The notes beneath the pieces were generated by a model. That model did not search any database. It was not told the DNA's origin and was given only the letters and a program-made list of their open reading frames with translations. 51,697 bases of DNA, from assembly GCF_001984065.1 (NCBI RefSeq), contig NZ_LYVP01000033.1:1-51697 (forward strand), given 5' to 3'. The translations under genes were made by a program, and so were the position numbers. The stretch comes from Pseudomonas sp. KK4 (GTDB taxonomy: Bacteria; Pseudomonadota; Gammaproteobacteria; Pseudomonadales; Pseudomonadaceae). Of the stretch, positions 45,716 through 51,697 are shown in pieces. The first letter of the stretch is position 1; the number at the start of each line of letters is the position of its first letter.

Positions 45716-45790
45716 GAGGAGCAACCTGTGGGGGGCTTGCCGGCGATAACGGTCTTGAGTACGCCATCGCCGGCAAGCCGTGCTCCTGCA
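45716..45790. repeat. palindromic intergenic repeat before apbC
   Basis: GGCTTGCCGGCGAT (45734-45747) and its exact complement ATCGCCGGCAAGCC (45766-45779) with flanking GGAGGAGC / GCTCCTGC. A REP-like element of a different family from the other ten, in the metG/apbC divergent spacer. Confidence 0.75.
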
Positions 45791-45877
45791 GAGGACGTTT
45801 TTTTTCGCCATCCCGCCCGACGATCAGAACAGGTACGATACCTGCCTGATTTTCCAGTCTCGTTATCGGAGTTGCCC

Positions 45878-46972
45878 ATGAGCGCCGTCAATCGCGCAGC
45901 GGTGGAAGCCGTCCTTCGTCAGTACACCGACCCTTACCTGAACCAGGACCCGGTCAGCGCCGGATGCGTGCGCAGCATCGATGTCCAGGGCGATCGCGTC
46001 AGCGTCCAGCTGGAGCTGGGCTACGCCGCCGGCCTGTTCAAGAGTGGCTGGTCACAGATGCTGCAAATGGCCATCGAAGGCCTCGATGGCGTAGCGTCGG
46101 CCCGGGTCGACATCACCAGCGTGATCGCCCCGCACAAGGCCCAGGCACAGATCCCGGGCCTGGCCAACGTCAAGAACGTGGTGGCCGTGGCGTCCGGCAA
46201 GGGCGGCGTGGGCAAATCCACCACCGCTGCCAACCTGGCGTTGGCCCTGGCCCGCGAAGGCGCCAAAGTGGGCATCCTCGATGCGGACATCTACGGCCCG
46301 AGCCAGGGCATCATGTTCGGCATCACCGAAGGCACCCGCCCACAGATCAAGGAACAGAAGTGGTTCGTGCCCATGGAGTCCCACGGCGTCGAAGTGATGT
46401 CCATGGCCTTCCTGACCGATGACAATACGCCGATGGTCTGGCGCGGGCCGATGGTTTCCGGCGCCTTGCTGCAACTGGTGACCCAGACCGCGTGGGGCGA
46501 CCTGGATTACCTGGTCATCGACATGCCGCCAGGCACCGGCGACATTCAACTGACCCTGGCGCAGAAAGTGCCGGTGGCCGGCGCGGTCATTGTCACCACG
46601 CCACAGGACCTGGCCCTGCTCGACGCGCGCAAGGGCGTGGAAATGTTCCGCAAGGTCAACATCCCGGTGTTGGGCGTGGTGGAAAACATGGCCGTACACA
46701 TCTGCTCCAATTGCGGACATGCCGAGCATCTGTTCGGTGAGGGCGGTGGGGTGAAACTGGCCAACCAGTACGGCGTCGAGCTGCTGGCTTCGCTGCCGCT
46801 GTCGATGGTCATCCGCGAACAGGCCGATGGCGGCAAGCCAACGGTCATCGCCGAGCCGGACAGCCAGATCGCCATGGTCTACCAGGAGCTGGCCCGCCAC
46901 GTCGGCGCGCGGATCGTGTTGCAGGAAGCGTTGTCGCCGGCAATGCCGAACATCAGCATCAGCGACGATTGA
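45878..46972 (+). CDS. apbC: Fe-S cluster carrier ApbC/Mrp
   Basis: 364-aa P-loop NTPase that carries and delivers [4Fe-4S] clusters. An N-terminal DUF59/MIP18-like domain (1-90) is followed by the ATP-binding SGKGGVGKSTTAAN (106-119), DADIYGPSQG, YLVIDMPPGTGD, and the CxxC cluster ligands in ICSNCGHAEH. The start at 45878 follows GGAG; a longer upstream frame crosses the repeat. It is divergent from metG, an arrangement known from E. coli. Confidence 0.96.
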   Translation: MSAVNRAAVEAVLRQYTDPYLNQDPVSAGCVRSIDVQGDRVSVQLELGYAAGLFKSGWSQMLQMAIEGLDGVASARVDITSVIAPHKAQAQIPGLANVKNVVAVASGKGGVGKSTTAANLALALAREGAKVGILDADIYGPSQGIMFGITEGTRPQIKEQKWFVPMESHGVEVMSMAFLTDDNTPMVWRGPMVSGALLQLVTQTAWGDLDYLVIDMPPGTGDIQLTLAQKVPVAGAVIVTTPQDLALLDARKGVEMFRKVNIPVLGVVENMAVHICSNCGHAEHLFGEGGGVKLANQYGVELLASLPLSMVIREQADGGKPTVIAEPDSQIAMVYQELARHVGARIVLQEALSPAMPNISISDD

Positions 46973-46993
46973 TCGCCTGCACGCGGTCAAAAT

Positions 46994-47083
46994 TGTGGGA
47001 GCGGGCTTGCTCGCGAAAGCGGTGGATCAGTCGACATATCCGTTGAATGACTCACCGCTTTCGCGAGCAAGCCCGCTCCCACA
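46994..47083. repeat. REPIN, family 1
   Basis: GTGGGAGCGGGCTTGCTCGC and its exact complement, inner GAAAGCGGTG/CACCGCTTTC. It lies between apbC and the convergent fabG-like gene. Confidence 0.9.
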
Positions 47084-47100
47084 TTCGTTATGGGGTGTCT

Positions 47101-47859
47101 TTAAATGCGCAATCCGCCATCCATCTCCAGAATCCGCCCGGTGTAGTAGTCGTTCTCGAAAATATACGCCGCCGAATGGGCGATCTCCTCAGGCTTGCCC
47201 ATGCGCTTGAGCGGAATCCCCGAAGTCATCTTCTCCAGCGCCTCGGGCTTCATGCCCAGGGTCATCTCGGTTTCGATGAAGCCCGGTGCGATGCCGGCCA
47301 CGCGAATGCCGTAGCGCGCCAGTTCCTTGGCCCAGGTCACGGTCGCGGCGGCGACACCGGCCTTGGCGGCGGAGTAGTTGGTCTGGCCGACGTTGCCGGC
47401 ACGGGAAATCGACGAGATATTGATGATCGCGCCGCTGTTGTTCAGCTCGACCATTTTCGCCGCGACTTCACGGGTGCACAGGAACACGCCGGTCAGGTTG
47501 ACGTCGATGACTGCCTGCCACTGGGCCAGGCTCATCTTGGTCATTTCGCCATCCTTGACCTTGAGCAGCAGACCGTCGCGCAGGATGCCGGCGTTGTTGA
47601 TCAGACCATGGATCGCGCCGAAATCTTCGGCGACCTGCGCGACCATGTGGGTCACCTGCTCTTCGTTGGCGACATTGCACAGGTAGGCGCGGGCTTCTGC
47701 ACCCGCGGCCTTGCACGCGGCCACGGCGGCATCGAGCTTCTCCTGGTTCAGATCCACCAGGGCCAGCTTCGCGCCCCTGGTCGCGAAATACTCGGCCATG
47801 GAGCGGCCTAAACCCTGGCAACCGCCAGTGATAATGATTACTTTGTCAGTGAGTTGCAT
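47101..47859 (-). CDS. SDR-family oxidoreductase, FabG-like
   Basis: 252-aa short-chain dehydrogenase/reductase. The NADP-binding [19 protein letters not shown] ([12 protein letters not shown]) and the catalytic Ser...Tyr-x-x-x-Lys ([19 protein letters not shown]) are present. The ending [12 protein letters not shown] is typical of 3-oxoacyl-ACP reductase, but many SDRs of other function share this. I chose 47859 over 47865 because GGGG is well spaced from the former. No fatty-acid genes are adjacent. Confidence 0.85.
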   Translation of the reverse strand: MQLTDKVIIITGGCQGLGRSMAEYFATRGAKLALVDLNQEKLDAAVAACKAAGAEARAYLCNVANEEQVTHMVAQVAEDFGAIHGLINNAGILRDGLLLKVKDGEMTKMSLAQWQAVIDVNLTGVFLCTREVAAKMVELNNSGAIINISSISRAGNVGQTNYSAAKAGVAAATVTWAKELARYGIRVAGIAPGFIETEMTLGMKPEALEKMTSGIPLKRMGKPEEIAHSAAYIFENDYYTGRILEMDGGLRI

Positions 47860-48023
47860 TCGCATGCCCCGGTAGCAGGTCTGAGTTGGTTTCCTTCTTG
47901 AGCCCCTCTCGATCTGCGCCCGACGTGGCCTGGCTGCACATGAGAACTGCCCTGATGGCGCACTGGAACTTTCGCCAGTCGCCCGTCCGTTTTTCTGACG
48001 GATTCTATAAAAGGAGTCATAAA

Positions 48024-48755
48024 TTGAGCGTTGAAGTTGCCAAGCATGCCCGAGAATTGCTGCTCAAGGAATACCGTGGCGTCCTGTCGACGCTCTCCAA
48101 GGCCATGCCCGGTTTTCCGTTCGGCTCCGTCGTTCCTTATTGCCTGGACGAGCAGGGCCGGCCGTTGATCCTGATCAGTCGGATCGCCCAGCACACCCAT
48201 AACCTGCAGAAGGACCCCAAGTGTTCGCTGCTGGTGGGCGAGCGCGAGGCCGAAGATGTGCAGGCTGTGGGCCGTCTGACCTACCTGGCCGAAGCGCACA
48301 GGATCGAGGACCAGGCCGCCATTGAAGCGGCCGCTGAGCGCTACTACCGTTATTTCCCCGATTCACAGAACTACCATAAGGCCCACGATTTCGATTTCTG
48401 GGTGCTGCAGCCGGTGCGTCACCGCTACATCGGCGGTTTTGGCGCCATCCACTGGATCGACAACCTCACCTTGGTCAACCCGTTCGCCGGCAAGGCCGAA
48501 GCGAGCATGATCGAGCACATGAATGCCGATCACGCCAAGGCCATCGCCCATTACGTGGATCTGGCGCGATTGCCGAAAACCGCACCGGCGCAAATGGTCG
48601 GTATCGACAGCGAAGGCATGCACCTGCGCATCGGCCAGGGCGTGTATTGGTTGCCGTTCCAAGCCCCGTGTAATACGCCGACACAAGTTCGCGAAGCCTT
48701 GGTTTTCCTGGCTCACGCCGAGCAGTGGCCGAAAAATGAAGTGGCCGATGCTTGA
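48024..48755 (+). CDS. HugZ-like haem/flavin pyridoxamine-oxidase-fold protein
   Basis: 243-aa protein of the HugZ/PNPOx split-barrel type, linked to haem degradation in some bacteria. The start is a TTG at 48024 preceded by a strong AGGAG, 7 bases away, giving [19 protein letters not shown]; the longer ATG frame from 47886 has no such support. Segments [22 protein letters not shown] and [11 protein letters not shown] fit the fold, with a C-terminal DUF2470 domain ([13 protein letters not shown]). Substrate is not established. Confidence 0.8.
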   Translation: MSVEVAKHARELLLKEYRGVLSTLSKAMPGFPFGSVVPYCLDEQGRPLILISRIAQHTHNLQKDPKCSLLVGEREAEDVQAVGRLTYLAEAHRIEDQAAIEAAAERYYRYFPDSQNYHKAHDFDFWVLQPVRHRYIGGFGAIHWIDNLTLVNPFAGKAEASMIEHMNADHAKAIAHYVDLARLPKTAPAQMVGIDSEGMHLRIGQGVYWLPFQAPCNTPTQVREALVFLAHAEQWPKNEVADA

Positions 48756-48821
48756 ATTCACGAAAGGGCGACGTCATCTAAGGTGAACTGGCAAGGCATT
48801 CTTGCGTTGAGGAACCATTTG

Positions 48822-49298
48822 ATGCGCCCTTTTTTGTTGCTCTTTCTGCTGTTTCCGGTGCTGGAACTGTTCGTATTCGTCAAAGTGGTCGGTGCCATCG
48901 GGTTTTTCCCGGCCCTGCTGCTGATCATTCTCGGCTCGATGTTCGGTATTTTCGTCCTGCGGGTCGCTGGCCTGGCCACGGCGCTGCGTGCCCGTGAAAG
49001 CCTGAACCGCGGCGAGCTGCCGGCCCAGACCATGCTTGAAGGCCTGATGCTGGCACTGGCCGGTGGCCTGTTGATCCTGCCGGGCTTCATCAGCGACGTG
49101 GTCGGCCTGATCATGCTGCTGCCGGTCACCCGCCGCCTGCTGGCCAACAAGATGCGCCAGCGTGCCGAGGAACAGGCGATCCGCCAGCGTGCGTTCGCCG
49201 ATGACCTCCAGCCCCGTGGCGGTCCATCGCCACGAGAGCCACTGGGCCGCGAGCCCAATGTGATCGAGGGCGAGTTCGAACACCGCGACAGCAAGTAG
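48822..49298 (+). CDS. fxsA: FxsA family membrane protein
   Basis: 158-aa inner-membrane protein with four helices (residues 1-20, 25-45, 75-95, 100-120 by hydrophobicity). MRPFLLLFLLFPVLELFVF, LLIILGSMFGIFVLR and LMLALAGGLLILPGFISDVVGLIMLLP match FxsA, known in E. coli as a suppressor of F-plasmid exclusion of phage T7. The role in the cell is unclear. The ATG at 48822 follows GAGGAA; a GTG at 48783 is possible. It precedes groES, as in many gammaproteobacteria. Confidence 0.88.
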   Translation: MRPFLLLFLLFPVLELFVFVKVVGAIGFFPALLLIILGSMFGIFVLRVAGLATALRARESLNRGELPAQTMLEGLMLALAGGLLILPGFISDVVGLIMLLPVTRRLLANKMRQRAEEQAIRQRAFADDLQPRGGPSPREPLGREPNVIEGEFEHRDSK

Positions 49299-49375
49299 CT
49301 TCTCCCATGACACGGCACCCTCGGGTGCCGTGATCGTTTGCGCGGTATCGAGGTGAAAATTTTTCGATCCCCGCC

Positions 49376-49403
49376 CTTGTAATAAGCTTATGCGCCCTTA
49401 TGT
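49376..49403 (+). promoter_or_regulatory. sigma-32-type heat-shock promoter of groES
   Basis: CTTGTAA (49376-49382), 12-bp spacer, CCCTTATGT (49395-49403), one and a few bases off the CTTGAAA / CCCCATNT consensus. It lies 144 bp before groES. A sigma-70-like promoter may also exist; I could not place it. Confidence 0.5.
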
Positions 49404-49546
49404 AACGGTCACCGCAAGGTTTCTGGCAATCACGCCAGGCAGACTTCCGCGGTTCGCTCGACGAACCGCACCCGGCACCGCCGGACTTTGTTAAACCCGC
49501 CGGGACTACACCGGCCGATGAAAACCACAATTAGGAGAGATCGACA

Positions 49547-49840
49547 ATGAAGCTTCGTCCTCTGCATGACCGCGTCGTCATCCGTCGCAGCGAAGAAGAA
49601 AAGAAAACCGCTGGCGGTATCGTCCTGCCAGGTTCGGCTGCCGAAAAAGCCAACAGCGGCGAAATCCTCGCTGTAGGCAGCGGCCGCGTACTGGAAAACG
49701 GTGAAGTGCGCGCACTGTCCGTAAAAGTGGGCGACAAGGTTGTGTTCGGTCCTTACTCCGGCAGCAACACTGTGAAAGTCGACGGCGAAGACCTGCTGGT
49801 AATGGCTGAGAACGAGATTCTCGCTGTTATCGAAGGCTGA
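49547..49840 (+). CDS. groES: co-chaperonin GroES
   Basis: 97-aa Hsp10 subunit; seven form the lid of the GroEL chamber. The mobile loop region [23 protein letters not shown] and the end NEILAVIEG are conserved. AGGAGAG precedes the ATG. It is 49 bp ahead of groEL in one operon. Confidence 0.98.
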   Translation: MKLRPLHDRVVIRRSEEEKKTAGGIVLPGSAAEKANSGEILAVGSGRVLENGEVRALSVKVGDKVVFGPYSGSNTVKVDGEDLLVMAENEILAVIEG

Positions 49841-49877
49841 TTACCCGCTCATTTTCCCGCTACTACAAAGTATTTAA

Positions 49878-51536
<1,659 letters not shown>

Positions 51537-51556
51537 GCCAGCCTTACCCCTGTACT

Positions 51557-51592
51557 GAAAAACCCCGCCTGCGAAAGCAGGCGGGGTTTTTT
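51557..51592 (+). terminator. intrinsic terminator of groES-groEL
   Basis: AACCCCGCCTGC (51561-51572) / GCAGGCGGGGTT (51577-51588), GAAA loop, followed by T-run. Confidence 0.95.
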
Positions 51593-51625
51593 ATTGCTGA
51601 TGAATCAAGGTCCGCATCGATCCAT

Positions 51626-51697
51626 TGTGGGAGCGGGCTTGCTCGCGAAGACGGTGGGTCAGCCAACATCAATGTAGGCTGACCCACCGTCTTCGCG
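51626..51697. repeat. REPIN, family 1, cut by the window end
   Basis: GTGGGAGCGGGCTTGCTCGC at the left; an inner GACGGTGGGTCAGCC..GGCTGACCCACCGTC repeat; the right arm starts GCGAAG-complement CTTCGCG and is cut at the edge. Confidence 0.85.

Noticed and set aside
43410..45749. 779-aa plus-strand frame opposite metG
   Set aside because: MetG has HIGH and KMSKS motifs on the minus strand; the opposing frame is a compositional shadow that also crosses the metG terminator.

Overview
The window is chromosomal DNA of a fluorescent-group Pseudomonas (P. fluorescens/P. putida type). The grounds are the codon use and high GC, the gene order, and the many REP/REPIN palindromes. Many blocks follow, as remembered, the order in P. 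aeruginosa: ffh-rpsP-rimM-trmD-rplS, xerD-dsbC-hom-thrC, glpK-glpR-glpD, argF with an ABC ATPase, grxD, bfrB-bfd, a peroxiredoxin, rnt-pyrC, motY, argG, rnf-nth-metG-apbC, and fxsA-groES-groEL. No prophage, integron, insertion sequence, CRISPR array, rRNA or tRNA was found.

Layout. 1-3.7 kb: MHS-family transporter, CorB-like CBS protein and CcsA-like YpjD, all leftward. 3.9-8.5 kb: SRP protein Ffh, the rpsP-rimM-trmD-rplS translation operon and xerD. 8.7-13 kb: dsbC, hom, thrC and a DUF3509 protein. 13.1-19 kb: a periplasmic-binding-like protein and a CaiB-type CoA-transferase (leftward), then yaeQ, recJ and an old-yellow-enzyme homologue. 19-23.3 kb: glycerol regulon glpK-glpR-glpD. 23.5-27.1 kb: ybaK, phzF-like, ABC ATPase and argF. 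27.4-32.5 kb: a small unknown, a molybdopterin oxidoreductase and an iron/oxidative-stress group (grxD, bfrB, bfd, peroxiredoxin). 32.6-36.8 kb: rnt, pyrC, motY, argG. 36.9-38.7 kb: an AT-richer insert with a unique membrane protein and a BvgA-like orphan response regulator. 38.7-45.6 kb: a PA3496-family protein, nth, an aberrant rnf cluster (A,B,D,G,E without C) and metG. 45.8-51.6 kb: apbC, fabG-like, hugZ-like, fxsA, groES-groEL.

The most unusual system is the rnf cluster. It has no rnfC (the NADH-oxidising subunit). RnfB has lost its N-terminal membrane anchor and carries a long Ala/Arg/Gln-rich tail that resembles the C-terminal tail of RnfC. RnfA and RnfE have lost three of the four cysteines that hold the intramembrane [2Fe-2S] cluster, and the flavinylation motif of RnfD is degenerate. 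The RnfB Fe-S motifs and the RnfG flavin motif are intact and all five reading frames are open, so it looks like a maintained, rewired complex rather than a pseudogene cluster.

Regulation visible in the sequence includes paired ArgR half-sites 21 bp apart before both argF and argG, GlpR-like palindromes before glpD and glpK, a Fur-like site before bfd, a sigma-32-type promoter before groES, and clear intrinsic terminators. Ten REPINs of three families, plus two other palindromic repeats, fill most of the longer spacers.
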